A stretch of 64,000 bases of DNA. Origin: Mayfieldus sp963841445. Lineage in GTDB: Bacteria > Actinomycetota > Thermoleophilia > Solirubrobacterales > 70-9. Below the pieces are notes generated by a model, which was not told the DNA's origin, searched no databases, and saw nothing but the letters and a program-made list of their open reading frames with translations. Position 1 is the stretch's first letter. Every line of letters starts with the position of its first letter. The DNA lies in contig CAWJCP010000001.1 in NCBI GenBank assembly GCA_963841445.1, forward strand, positions 372,001-436,000, written 5' to 3'. Shown here piece after piece: positions 32,775 to 40,662 of the stretch. Position numbers and translations under genes: made by a program.

Positions 32775-34478
32775 ATGCGGAGTCTGGCGGGCGAACCCCG
32801 GCGAGCTGGGGAAACGAGGTGGGGGGTTGTGGCGATCTTGCTGGTCGCCGGTTTCGCGATGGCGCTCTGGGCAGGCTCGGCCAGCGCGGCGACGATCGTG
32901 GTCCAGAACACCGGCGACGCTCCTGCCGGGGGAGTCGACGATGTCGGCTGCACTATTCGCGACGCGGTGCAGGCCGCGAACACGAATGCCGCGGTCTCCA
33001 ACTGCAATTTCGACAACGCCGGCGCCGACACGATCGTCCTGCAGAGCGGCAAGACCTACACGCTCAGCCAGCACGCCGTCGACGACACGAACGCCAAGGG
33101 TGATCTCGACATCACCGGTCAGACGACGATCAAGGCCGACGGGGCCGGGCTGGCGACGGTCGACGCCCACACGACCTTCTCGGCGGGGGGACCGGTGACC
33201 GGGCACGACCGGGCGATACAGGTGGCCTCTTCGTCCGGAGGGGTCACCCTCGACCACCTCCGCGTCACCGGCGGCCTCGTCGACGCTGGGAACACCTTTG
33301 ACGGCGGCGGGGGCATCCTCGCCAACGCCCCGCTCACGATCGTTGACAGCGAGGTCGTCGGAAACGAGGTCCAGGGCACTATGGATCCTCCGGGCGGTGG
33401 GATCTACGTGCGGGGGGCGCAGGGCACCCTCAGCATCACGGGAAGCACGATCTCCGACAACGCCGTCTCCGGCGGCAATGAGCCGCTGGGCGGAGGCATC
33501 GCGGGGTACGAGTCGTCCCCGAGCATGACGATCACCAACAGCACGATCTCAGGCAACACCACCAGCGCCGGCGGGGTCGGGGCCGGAATCTTCGGAGGCG
33601 ACTACCTCAACCATCCGGCCGTGACCCTGACCAACGTGACCGTCACCGACAACCATGCGAACGGACATGACTCGCAGGTCGGAGGCATCTACCTCAGCTC
33701 CGGGTCGAACGTCACCGGATCTCTGATCGCGGGCAATACCGCCGACCCCGGCTACATTCCCGACACCTTTGACTGTGGCGGCGGGCAGGTGTACAGCTCG
33801 GGCGGAGGAAACGTCATCGGAGTCAATGGCTGCAATCTCAATGGCCCCAACGACGTGAGCGGGACCACGGCGGCGCCGCTTCTGCCCAACCTTGGCCTGC
33901 TGCTGGACAACGGCGGGCCCACCAGGACCCACCTTCCCAATCCTGGCAGCCCGGCGATCAACCGCGGCGGCAGCTGTTCGCCGACCGATCAGCGGGGGCT
34001 GTTCCGGGGCGGCTCGGCGGGGGCCTGCGACGCCGGTGCGGTCGAGGTCGGGGCGACGGTAAATCCGCCACCGGGCGCCGCATCCGCAAGCACGCTTGCC
34101 CAGGCGCTCGCGAAGGCGGGAGTCAAGGGCAAGGTGAAGGTGAAGGGCAAGTCGAACGCGTTCACCGTCGTGACCGGGATCAGCGCCAGCTGTCCGGCGG
34201 GCGGCGCCGCCTGCAGCGGCAGCGTCACCGTCAAGAGCGCAGGTCGGTCGCGACTAGCGCGAGCATCGAGGGCCTCGAGAAAGCTCGGCAAGGGCACCAT
34301 CTCGATAGCTGCCGGTCAGACGCAGACGGTGAAAGTGAAGCTGACCAAGAAGGCCTCAGCGGCGCTGGTGAACGCCGGCAAGCTGAAGGCGAAGATCTCG
34401 GTCAAGCTGGCGACGCCGGGCGGCACGCCCGCAGTCGCCTCGCGCACTGCGAAGCTGAAGGCTCCGAAGAAGCGCTAG
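32775..34478 (+). CDS. Secreted parallel beta-helix (choice-of-anchor Q type) protein
   Basis: 567 residues. A signal peptide (VAILLVAGFAMALWAGSASA) is followed by a CSLREA-like start (CTIRDAVQAANTNAAVSNCN), then right-handed beta-helix coils with stacked motifs such as LTIVDSEVVGNEVQ, LSITGSTISDNAVSGG, MTITNSTISGNTTSAG and VTLTNVTVTDNHANG. A choice-of-anchor-Q-type end (LLDNGGPTRTHLPNPGSPAI, then DQRGLFRGGSAGACDAGAVE) follows. The last 115 residues repeat the lysine-rich C-terminal domain of the upstream LamG-like protein (CPAGGAACSG, KVKLTKKASAALVNAGKLKA). Start ATG 32775 with -10 GATAAT seven bases upstream. A surface or matrix role is likely; pectate-lyase-type catalytic residues are not evident. 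Confidence 0.82.
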   Translation: MRSLAGEPRRAGETRWGVVAILLVAGFAMALWAGSASAATIVVQNTGDAPAGGVDDVGCTIRDAVQAANTNAAVSNCNFDNAGADTIVLQSGKTYTLSQHAVDDTNAKGDLDITGQTTIKADGAGLATVDAHTTFSAGGPVTGHDRAIQVASSSGGVTLDHLRVTGGLVDAGNTFDGGGGILANAPLTIVDSEVVGNEVQGTMDPPGGGIYVRGAQGTLSITGSTISDNAVSGGNEPLGGGIAGYESSPSMTITNSTISGNTTSAGGVGAGIFGGDYLNHPAVTLTNVTVTDNHANGHDSQVGGIYLSSGSNVTGSLIAGNTADPGYIPDTFDCGGGQVYSSGGGNVIGVNGCNLNGPNDVSGTTAAPLLPNLGLLLDNGGPTRTHLPNPGSPAINRGGSCSPTDQRGLFRGGSAGACDAGAVEVGATVNPPPGAASASTLAQALAKAGVKGKVKVKGKSNAFTVVTGISASCPAGGAACSGSVTVKSAGRSRLARASRASRKLGKGTISIAAGQTQTVKVKLTKKASAALVNAGKLKAKISVKLATPGGTPAVASRTAKLKAPKKR

Positions 34479-35194
34479 GCGCCGCCGACGCGGATCCGGC
34501 GGTCCTCGCCGAACAGCGGCAGCGGGTCGCCGCAGATCTCGACCAGGCGCGAGACGGTGCGGGGGCCGATCTGCTCCTCGAGCGCCGCCTGGTCGAGGTT
34601 GGTGGTGACGAGGATCGAGCGCTGCGCCTCATAGCGCTCGTTGATCAGCGCGTAGAGCTGCTCGAGCACCCAGTCGGAGCGCTTCTCGGCGCCGAGATCG
34701 TCGATGTGCAGCAGGTCGACCGAGGTCAGCTGCTCGAACAGCGCCAGGTAGGAGTCCTCGCCCGGCGCGGCGTCGTAGGTGCGCCGGATCCGCGCCAGCA
34801 GCTTCGGCAGCGAGTAGATCGCCACCGCCCTGCCGCTGGCCAGCACCTGCTTGGAGATCAGCATCGCCAGGGTTGTCTTGCCGGTCCCTGTGTCGCCCAT
34901 CAGCCAGAGGCCCCGGCCCGCGTCGAGGTTCTCGTCGAGGTCCTCGGTAAACGAGCGCACGACCCGCACCACCATCGGCTCGATCTCGGTCACCGGGGGG
35001 CGGTCGAACGAGACCCCCCTGTACTTGGCTGGGATCACCGACGCGATTCCACGGGTGCGGGCCCGGCGCAGGCGCTCGGCGCGGCAGCCGCAGGGGCGGG
35101 CGACGTCCTCGGGGCCGAGGATCCAGCCGGAGCCGTCGCAGACGCCGTTGGGGCAGACCCGGCGGCCGTCGCCTGACGCGTCGGCGCGGGCCAT
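34475..35194 (-). CDS. DnaI/DnaC-like helicase loader ATPase
   Basis: 239-residue AAA+ ATPase of the DnaC/IstB/DnaI group. An N-terminal cysteine cluster (CPNGVCDGSGW and ARPCGCRAERL) is a zinc-binding site as in DnaI. Then come the conserved ARTRGIASVIPAKYRGVSFD, Walker A GLWLMGDTGTGKTTLAMLIS, Walker B SVDLLHIDDLGAEKRSDWVL and sensor 1 SILVTTNLDQAALEEQIG with arginine finger GPRTVSRLVEICG. It begins directly after the dnaB stop, which supports the helicase-loader role. Its 3' end overlaps the convergent beta-helix gene by four bases. Confidence 0.88.
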   Translation of the reverse strand: MARADASGDGRRVCPNGVCDGSGWILGPEDVARPCGCRAERLRRARTRGIASVIPAKYRGVSFDRPPVTEIEPMVVRVVRSFTEDLDENLDAGRGLWLMGDTGTGKTTLAMLISKQVLASGRAVAIYSLPKLLARIRRTYDAAPGEDSYLALFEQLTSVDLLHIDDLGAEKRSDWVLEQLYALINERYEAQRSILVTTNLDQAALEEQIGPRTVSRLVEICGDPLPLFGEDRRIRVGGA

Positions 35195-36625
35195 CTAGAA
35201 CTGCGGTCCCTCGAGCGCGGCGCTGACCTCCGGCTCGACGCCTGCCGGTCGCTCGATCGGCTCGTCCTGGCCGCTGTAGTCGGCGAACTTCGGAAAGCGG
35301 TCGAGGAAGACCAGCCGCTTGGTGCCGACCGGACCGTTGCGGTGCTTGGCGATGATCACTTCGGCGAGGCCGGTCGGCTCGTAGTCGGGATCGCGCTGGC
35401 CGTAGGCGTCCTCGCGGTAGAGGAAGGCGACCAGGTCGGCGTCCTGCTCGATCTGGCCCGACTCGCGCAGGTCGGAGAGCTGGGGGCGCGGAGGGTGGCG
35501 CTGCTCGGGCGCTCGCGAGAGCTGTGAGATCGCGATCACCGGCACGTTCAGCTCCCGAGCGAGGATCTTCAGGCCGCGGCTCATCTGCCCGACCTGCTCG
35601 ACCCGGTTCGCATGCCTGTTGAGGTCGTCGGCGCGCATCAGCTGCAGGTAGTCGACGATGACCAGGCCGAGGCCCCCTTCGGACTGCGACTGGGCGTGCA
35701 GGCGGCGCGCCTTGGCGCGCAGGTCGAGGATCCCGAGGTCGGAGGAGTCGTCGAACCAGAGCGGCGCGTCCTCGAGCTCGTTGGCGGCTCGGATCACCTT
35801 CTTCCACTCGTTCTTGACCTTGCCCTTGCGCAGCGCGTCGCCCGAGATCCGCGCCCGGCAGGCGATGAAGCGCTGCGCGAGCTCGACCTCGGACATCTCA
35901 AGCGAGAAGAAGGCGACGGGCTTGCGTTTCTCGACCGCGACGTTCTCGGCAATGTTGGCGACCCAGGCGCTCTTTCCCATCGCCGGCCGAGCCGCGATGA
36001 CGATCAGGTTGCCGGGCTGAAAGCCGCCGGTGATCGCGTCGATGTCGCGAAAGCCAGAGGGGGTGCCGGTCAGCTCGATCTCGCCGGTGGAGAGCTTCTC
36101 GAGCCGGTCGACCTCGTCGTGAAGGATCTCGTCGATGCGCCGGAAGTCGCTCGCCTGCTCCTCGTGGGCGACCTCGAAGAGCAGCTTCTCCGCGTCCTCG
36201 GCAAGCTGGCGCGGCTCGTGCTCGCGGCCGCGCACCCATTCTTGGATCTGCTGGCCGGCGCCGATCAGCCGCCGCAGCAGCGAGTTCTCCTGCACGATCC
36301 GGGCGTGATGATCGGCGTTGCCGATCGCCGCGACGCTCGCCGCAAGCTCGGAGACGTAGTGGCGGTCGCCCGCCTTCTCGAGCTCGCCGCGGGTCTTCAG
36401 CGCCTCGGTCACCGAAAGCTCGTCGGTGGGCCGCGATTTCGTGTAGAGCTCGTACAGGCAAGCGTAGATGAGCCGGTGGCGGTCGAGGTAGAAGTCCTCG
36501 GCCTTCAGCTTCACCTCGTCGATGACCGGCGAGACCGCCGAATCGGAGACCAGCATCGCGCCCAGCACGGAGCGCTCGGCCTCGAGGCTCTGGGGTGGGA
36601 CGCTTGCGGTTTGCGGCGACGCCAT
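35195..36625 (-). CDS. dnaB: Replicative DNA helicase DnaB
   Basis: 476 residues from ATG 36625. The N-terminal primase-interaction domain begins PPQSLEAERSVLGAMLVSDS. The RecA-like domain has Walker A VIAARPAMGKSAWVANIAEN, the B motif LGLVIVDYLQLM, NVPVIAISQLSRAPEQR and the arginine finger region LRESGQIEQDADLVAFLYRE. The C-terminus AEVIIAKHRNGPVGTKRLVF is complete. No intein is present. TTG 36631 is an in-frame alternative, but TTTACT eight bases before ATG 36625 supports the latter. DnaI follows immediately. DnaB unwinds DNA at the fork and is loaded by DnaA/DnaI-type loaders. Confidence 0.96.
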   Translation of the reverse strand: MASPQTASVPPQSLEAERSVLGAMLVSDSAVSPVIDEVKLKAEDFYLDRHRLIYACLYELYTKSRPTDELSVTEALKTRGELEKAGDRHYVSELAASVAAIGNADHHARIVQENSLLRRLIGAGQQIQEWVRGREHEPRQLAEDAEKLLFEVAHEEQASDFRRIDEILHDEVDRLEKLSTGEIELTGTPSGFRDIDAITGGFQPGNLIVIAARPAMGKSAWVANIAENVAVEKRKPVAFFSLEMSEVELAQRFIACRARISGDALRKGKVKNEWKKVIRAANELEDAPLWFDDSSDLGILDLRAKARRLHAQSQSEGGLGLVIVDYLQLMRADDLNRHANRVEQVGQMSRGLKILARELNVPVIAISQLSRAPEQRHPPRPQLSDLRESGQIEQDADLVAFLYREDAYGQRDPDYEPTGLAEVIIAKHRNGPVGTKRLVFLDRFPKFADYSGQDEPIERPAGVEPEVSAALEGPQF

Positions 36626-36633
36626 CTGCAATC

Positions 36634-36639
36634 AGTAAA
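36634..36639 (-). promoter_or_regulatory. -10-like element of dnaB
   Basis: TTTACT on the minus strand, eight bases before the dnaB ATG. It suggests dnaB-dnaI can be expressed apart from the ribosomal genes, from which they are separated by a terminator-like hairpin. Confidence 0.35.
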
Positions 36640-36736
36640 GGCGGCGCGGCGGCGGATTCATCCCCGCCCCTGGCCGGTCGCTACAAGCAACCACAGGCAA
36701 CCAGTGCCCGCGCGGCGCGTTTGACCAAACGCCGGG

Positions 36737-36760
36737 AAAATTAATTGCGCCGAGCGGCGC
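36737..36760 (-). terminator. Terminator-like hairpin after rplI
   Basis: On the minus strand GCGCC-GCTC-GGCGC is followed by AATTAATTTT, directly after the rplI stop codon. It would separate the rpsF-rplI unit from dnaB. Confidence 0.55.
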
Positions 36761-37212
36761 TACTTCTGCTCGGCGACGATCGTCTTGACGCTGGCGCTGA
36801 CTCCGTTGGCCAGCTCGATTTCGACCATGTAGGTGCCGGTCTCGTGGATCGGCTCCTCGAGCTTGATCTTCCGGCGGTCAATCTTTAAGTCGCGCGCGTC
36901 GCGGATCCCGTCGGCGATCTCCTTCGCGGTCACCGAGCCGAACAGCTTGCCGTCCTCGCCGGCCCGGTGGTGGATCGTCAGCACCGTCTTCGAGAGCAGC
37001 GCAGCCGTCTCGGAGGCCCGCTCGGCGCTTTCTCGCTCGGCCCGCTCCTGGACCTCGTGGCGCCGCTGGGCCTCCTCGAGGGCCCCCTTGGTCGCCGGCT
37101 GGGCGAGCTTGCGGGGCAGCAGGTAGTTGCGGAGGTATCCCGGCGAGACATCGACGGGATCGCCACGGCTGCCGAGGTCCTCGACGTCCTGGAGCAGGAT
37201 CGCCTGCGCCAT
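36760..37212 (-). CDS. rplI: 50S ribosomal protein L9
   Basis: 150 residues, normal length. The N-terminal rRNA-binding domain is MAQAILLQDVEDLGSRGDPV followed by DVSPGYLRNYLLPRKLAQPA; the conserved GYxRNYLxP is intact. A long connecting helix (EEAQRRHEVQERAERESAER) leads to the C-terminal domain with GKLFGSVTAKEIADGI and IKLEEPIHETGTYMVEI. It lies seven bases downstream of rpsR on the minus strand. Confidence 0.97.
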   Translation of the reverse strand: MAQAILLQDVEDLGSRGDPVDVSPGYLRNYLLPRKLAQPATKGALEEAQRRHEVQERAERESAERASETAALLSKTVLTIHHRAGEDGKLFGSVTAKEIADGIRDARDLKIDRRKIKLEEPIHETGTYMVEIELANGVSASVKTIVAEQK

Positions 37213-37219
37213 CGCTCTC

Positions 37220-37480
37220 CTAACGTTCTCCGACGTAAGGCAGAAGCGCGATCTCGCGAGCCCGCTTGACTGCGAGCGAGAGCTGCTTCTGGTGCTTGCG
37301 CGAGAGGCCGGTGACCCGGCGCGAGCGCGACTTTCCCTTGTCGGAGATGAAACGGCGCAGCAGGGTGAGGTCCTTGTAGTCGATCTCCTCGACGTTTATG
37401 CGCGTGTACTTGCGCGGGCGGAAGCGATCCGACGGCCCGCGCCGCCGCCTTCCTGCCGGTTCGCCTCTTTGCTTTGCCAT
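37220..37480 (-). CDS. rpsR: 30S ribosomal protein S18
   Basis: 86 residues. The core CxRK-type start is modified to RFRPRKYTRINVEEIDYKDL with no cysteine, so this is the zinc-independent (C-) form. LRRFISDKGKSRSRRVTGLS and RKHQKQLSLAVKRAREIALL are conserved, with the terminal LPYVGER. S18 pairs with S6 in the 30S platform, and rpsF is in the same cluster. A 123-base gap with no feature separates it from ssb. Confidence 0.97.
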   Translation of the reverse strand: MAKQRGEPAGRRRRGPSDRFRPRKYTRINVEEIDYKDLTLLRRFISDKGKSRSRRVTGLSRKHQKQLSLAVKRAREIALLPYVGER

Positions 37481-37603
37481 TGGTCTGAGCGCAACAACGC
37501 CCGGCCTTTGCCGGGCGAGCGGCCCATCCTAGCGATTTGACGCGTTCAGCCCGAGCAGGTCAGGGGATGACCGAAGACCCTGAGATGCGAAGGGCAGAAC
37601 GCG

Positions 37604-38068
37604 TCAGAAGGGGATGTCGTCGCTGCCGCCCTCGCCGCCGCCGCCGCTGGCCTCGGCGCCCTCGAAGTCCGAGGTGTCGGCCGGGACGTCGGACTTGCCC
37701 TGGAAGCCGTTCCCGTTGCCGCCGCCGTCGCGCGAGCCCAGGAACTGGACCGAGTCGGCGATGATCTCGACGGCCTGGCGCTTGCCGCCGTCCTGGGACT
37801 CCCATTCGCGCCATTCGAGCCTGCCGTCGACGGCGACGGGACGGCCCTTGGAGAGGTAGTTGGCGCAGTTCTCGCCCTGCGCTCCCCAGACCGTGACGTC
37901 AAAGTAGTTGGGCTTGTCGACCCATTCGCCCGTCTGGCCGTCCTTGCGGCGGCTGTTGACGGCTACGCGCAGCTTGCAGACAGCGGTGCCGCCCGGTGTG
38001 CTGCGCAGCTCCGGGTCGCGGGTCAGGTTGCCCGTGATCGTGACGCGATTGATGTTCGTGGCGGCCAA
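37604..38068 (-). CDS. ssb: Single-stranded DNA-binding protein
   Basis: 154 residues. The OB fold starts MAATNINRVTITGNLTRDPE, with VCKLRVAVNSRRKDG, VDKPNYFDVTVWGAQGENCA and YLSKGRPVAVDGRLEWREWE. The C-terminal linker is Gly/Gly-Asn-rich, and the acidic tip is DDIPF, the conserved site for partner proteins. SSB protects single strands in replication and recombination. It lies between rpsF and rpsR as in most bacteria. Confidence 0.97.
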   Translation of the reverse strand: MAATNINRVTITGNLTRDPELRSTPGGTAVCKLRVAVNSRRKDGQTGEWVDKPNYFDVTVWGAQGENCANYLSKGRPVAVDGRLEWREWESQDGGKRQAVEIIADSVQFLGSRDGGGNGNGFQGKSDVPADTSDFEGAEASGGGGEGGSDDIPF

Positions 38069-38210
38069 AGTCTTCGCTCCTCTTTCAGTTGCTCAAGGAC
38101 AGCAGTCTAAGTCGCGACTCGGCGCTTTTCCTTCCCCCCGCGGTCGAAAAGGCCGCAAGGTGGGGTGAAGGCCCGCCGCTCAGGAGCAGCGGCCGGTGTG
38201 CGGGGCGCAG

Positions 38211-38585
38211 CTAGGCCTCGGAGCCCTCTGGCTTAGCCGCGGCGGCGGGTGCCGGAGCGCCCGTGGACGGCGGGGCGACCACCGGTGAGCGCGGGTCGAC
38301 GCGGAAGATCCGGAAACGCAGCACCCCGTCGGCGATCTTCAGGTTGTGGTCGAGCTGCTGGAGCAGCTCCGGCGACGCTCCGAAGCGCAGCCAGCGATAG
38401 TCGGCCTCGGTGCGCTGCTGGATCTCGTAGGCGAGCTTGCGAACGCCCCAGCTGTCCTGGTGCTTGAGCTCACCGCCGGAGTCGATCCGCGCGCGGACCT
38501 CTTCGGCGAGCTTGTCGCGGGCCGAGTCCTCGAGGCCCGGGTCGATCATCAGCACCAGCTCGTATTCGCGTGGTTCGGCGGCCAT
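38211..38585 (-). CDS. rpsF: 30S ribosomal protein S6
   Basis: 124 residues from ATG 38585. REYELVLMIDPGLEDSARDK and the HQDSWGVRKLAYEIQQRTEA block with YRWLRFGASPELLQQLDHNL are typical of S6. The tail is Ala/Pro-rich (STGAPAPAAAAKPEGSEA). It is first gene of the rpsF-ssb-rpsR-rplI cluster. A 5-bp hairpin includes the start codon, and two stronger GC hairpins lie upstream, so translation is probably controlled, perhaps by the S6:S18 complex as known in other bacteria. Confidence 0.96.
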   Translation of the reverse strand: MAAEPREYELVLMIDPGLEDSARDKLAEEVRARIDSGGELKHQDSWGVRKLAYEIQQRTEADYRWLRFGASPELLQQLDHNLKIADGVLRFRIFRVDPRSPVVAPPSTGAPAPAAAAKPEGSEA

Positions 38586-38658
38586 CAGCGGTGGCTGAGG
38601 ATAGCTAGGTGGGTTGGCCAGCGGCGTTGCGCCGCGCCGGCCGCATGTCAGCCGGCGC
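38585..38658 (-). promoter_or_regulatory. Structured leader of rpsF
   Basis: Three inverted repeats read on the minus strand. TCAGC-CACC-GCTGA at 38585-38598 pairs the A of the ATG. GCGGCG-CAA-CGCCGC lies at about 38621-38635. GCGCCGGC-N9-GCCGGCGC lies at about 38634-38658. The CACCG loop of the first could be the CCG signal of S6:S18-binding leaders; this is inference. Confidence 0.45.
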
Positions 38659-38709
38659 AGCCGCGGCGATAGGTGGGGCGAGCCCGGCACCCAGGTTGAT
38701 TAGCGCTGC

Positions 38710-39165
38710 GTGTCCAGACGAATCCGCTGGGGCACGGCGTGGCGCCTGGCCGCCGTGCTGCTCGCCTGCGCGGCGATCGCCAGGCTCGGCCCCGCCCTGC
38801 TGCGTCCGCCCGATCCGCCACCGCTCGAGCCCGACGTGGGCTTGCCGCGCGCGCTCCATCGCGAAGGTCGGGGCGGCTTGCACCCCAAGCGCCGTCCAGC
38901 ACTCCGTGCGCGCAGGCATCGACGCCATCGCAGGGACTCGGCTCGACGCGACGCCGAAGAGCGCCGGCAAGAGCAACACCACTCCAAGGCCCGCCGGCGG
39001 AGCACCTCACCGCGGCATCGGCATCGCAAGCCGCGCCCGCCGCGAGGCCAGGAACGGCACGACAATGCAGGCCACGGCGGGCCACGGGTCGAGCAACATG
39101 GCGGTTCGACCACGGCCCCACCGCCGGTCCCTGCGTCGCCGGCCGCGCCGGAGTTCGGACTGTGA
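38710..39165 (+). CDS. Hypothetical membrane-anchored basic low-complexity protein
   Basis: 151 codons from GTG 38710. One N-terminal hydrophobic segment (WRLAAVLLACAAIARLGPAL) is followed by a proline stretch (LRPPDPPPLEPDVGLPRAL) and a long His/Arg-rich low-complexity region. The end PPPVPASPAAPEFGL resembles the Pro/Ala-rich tails with a final EFG motif found on exported proteins of this group (general knowledge). The middle may be read in the wrong frame; another frame there is richer in Ala/Thr/Gly. It is convergent with otsA. The function is unknown and only the two ends are believable. Confidence 0.45.
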   Translation: MSRRIRWGTAWRLAAVLLACAAIARLGPALLRPPDPPPLEPDVGLPRALHREGRGGLHPKRRPALRARRHRRHRRDSARRDAEERRQEQHHSKARRRSTSPRHRHRKPRPPRGQERHDNAGHGGPRVEQHGGSTTAPPPVPASPAAPEFGL

Positions 39166-39170
39166 CCCAG

Positions 39171-40643
39171 CTAGCCGACCTCGGCCGGCGCGCCGCGCTT
39201 GCGGCGGATGTCGGCGAGCTGCTCGTCGACCCAGTCGCCGGGGTCACGGGCGAGGATCACCTCGCGGAGCCGCTCGGCGCGCATGCGGCGCTCCTCCGAG
39301 TCCATGGTCAGGGCGCGGTAGATCGTGTCGGCCTGCTCCTGGATGTCGAAGGGGTTGACCGAGAGCGCGCAGTCGGCCAGCTCCTCGTGGGAGCCGGTGT
39401 TCTCGGAGAGCATCAGCACCCCGTTGCGGGTGTTGACGATCGGCGCCTCCTTGGCGACCAGGTTCATCCCATCGAAGATCGAGTTGACCATCAGCAGGTC
39501 GAAGTGCTTGTAGCGCGCGACCGCGTCGTGAAAGTTCTCGTAGATGCGCAGGTCGATCGGCATCCAGTCGGTTGTGCCGTGGCGGTGGTTGACGATCGCG
39601 ACCAGCGCCTCGATCCGCTCCAGGTACTCGCTGTATTCCGCCACGTCCTGCCGCGACGGCTGCAGGTGGGCGATGAAGGTGACCTTCTCGCGGAACTCCG
39701 GATGCTGGGCCAGGAAGGTGTCGAAGGCGGTGAAGCCGCGCAGCACGTTCTTCGAGAGGTCGGCGCGATCGACGCGGATGATCAGGTGCTCGCGGCGGCG
39801 TTCGAGCACCTCCTTCTCGGCCTCGGCGACCTCCTCGGACTCGGCGGCGCGCTCGAGGCGCTGCACGTCGACCGCGAGCGGATAGGCGCGGACCCAGGTC
39901 TCGCCGGCGGGGTGGCGGACGCGCAGCTGGTGGAAGTCGACGTCGAGCTCGAGCAGCTCCTGGCAGCAGCGCAGGAAGTTGCGGCAGTAGGCATTGGTGT
40001 GAAAGCCGATGATGTCGTTGGCGAGCATCCCGCGGAAGATCTCCTCGCGCCAGCGCCCCGGCAGGACCCGCCAGCTGTCCGGCTGGGTCCAGGGAATGTG
40101 GACGAAATGGTGCAGGAAGGCATCCGGCCGCTCGGCCCGGATCAGGGCCGGCGCGGTGTAGAGGTGGTAGTCGTGCAGCATCACCAGGGGCTCCTGGTGG
40201 TCGCGGATCTGGCGCAGCACTTCGGCGGCGATGTCCTCGTTTACCGCCTTGTAGCCGAACTCCCAGGCGTCGAGCTCCTCCTCGCGGATGTCGGGCGCGT
40301 TGGAGAGGTCCCAGAGGTAATGCTGGATGAACCAGATGATCGGGTTGGCGATCACGTTGTAGAAGCGGTCGTAGGCGTCGGCGTCGCTCTCGACCAGGCG
40401 GAGGCGGTAGGTGACCCCTTCGATCTCGACCTCGACCGGCCCCTCGCTTCGCTCCGAGACCTCGACGTCCTCGTCGGTCATCGCGGAGGCGATCCAGAGC
40501 GCATCGCGGTGCGAGACCAGCCCGGAGAGCGCCGTGACCAAGCCGCCGCCGCCGCGGCTGACCTGAATCTCGCCCTCCTCGTCGCGCTTGAATTGCGCCG
40601 GCCCGCGGTTGGAGACGATCGTCAGGGGGCCGAGGTCCGGCAT
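39171..40643 (-). CDS. otsA: Alpha,alpha-trehalose-phosphate synthase (OtsA, GT20)
   Basis: 490 residues. Makes trehalose-6-phosphate from UDP- or GDP-glucose and glucose-6-phosphate. Motifs: LTIVSNRGPAQF at the N-terminus with SRGGGGLVTALSGLVSHRDA (phosphate and UDP loop), VMLHDYHLYTAPALIRAERP, FVHIPWTQPDSWRVLPGRWR, GFHTNAYCRNFLRCC, VDRADLSKNVLRGF, and the nucleotide end MNLVAKEAPIVNTRNGVLML. No OtsB phosphatase domain is fused and none is next to it. Start ATG 40643 has TACCCT seven bases upstream, so it may have its own promoter besides read-through from treT. Confidence 0.94.
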   Translation of the reverse strand: MPDLGPLTIVSNRGPAQFKRDEEGEIQVSRGGGGLVTALSGLVSHRDALWIASAMTDEDVEVSERSEGPVEVEIEGVTYRLRLVESDADAYDRFYNVIANPIIWFIQHYLWDLSNAPDIREEELDAWEFGYKAVNEDIAAEVLRQIRDHQEPLVMLHDYHLYTAPALIRAERPDAFLHHFVHIPWTQPDSWRVLPGRWREEIFRGMLANDIIGFHTNAYCRNFLRCCQELLELDVDFHQLRVRHPAGETWVRAYPLAVDVQRLERAAESEEVAEAEKEVLERRREHLIIRVDRADLSKNVLRGFTAFDTFLAQHPEFREKVTFIAHLQPSRQDVAEYSEYLERIEALVAIVNHRHGTTDWMPIDLRIYENFHDAVARYKHFDLLMVNSIFDGMNLVAKEAPIVNTRNGVLMLSENTGSHEELADCALSVNPFDIQEQADTIYRALTMDSEERRMRAERLREVILARDPGDWVDEQLADIRRKRGAPAEVG

Positions 40644-40650
40644 CCGGCCC

Positions 40651-40656
40651 AGGGTA
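40651..40656 (-). promoter_or_regulatory. -10-like element of otsA (leaderless)
   Basis: TACCCT on the minus strand, seven bases before the otsA ATG, within the 19-base gap after treT. Confidence 0.4.
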
Positions 40657-40662
40657 CCCGGC

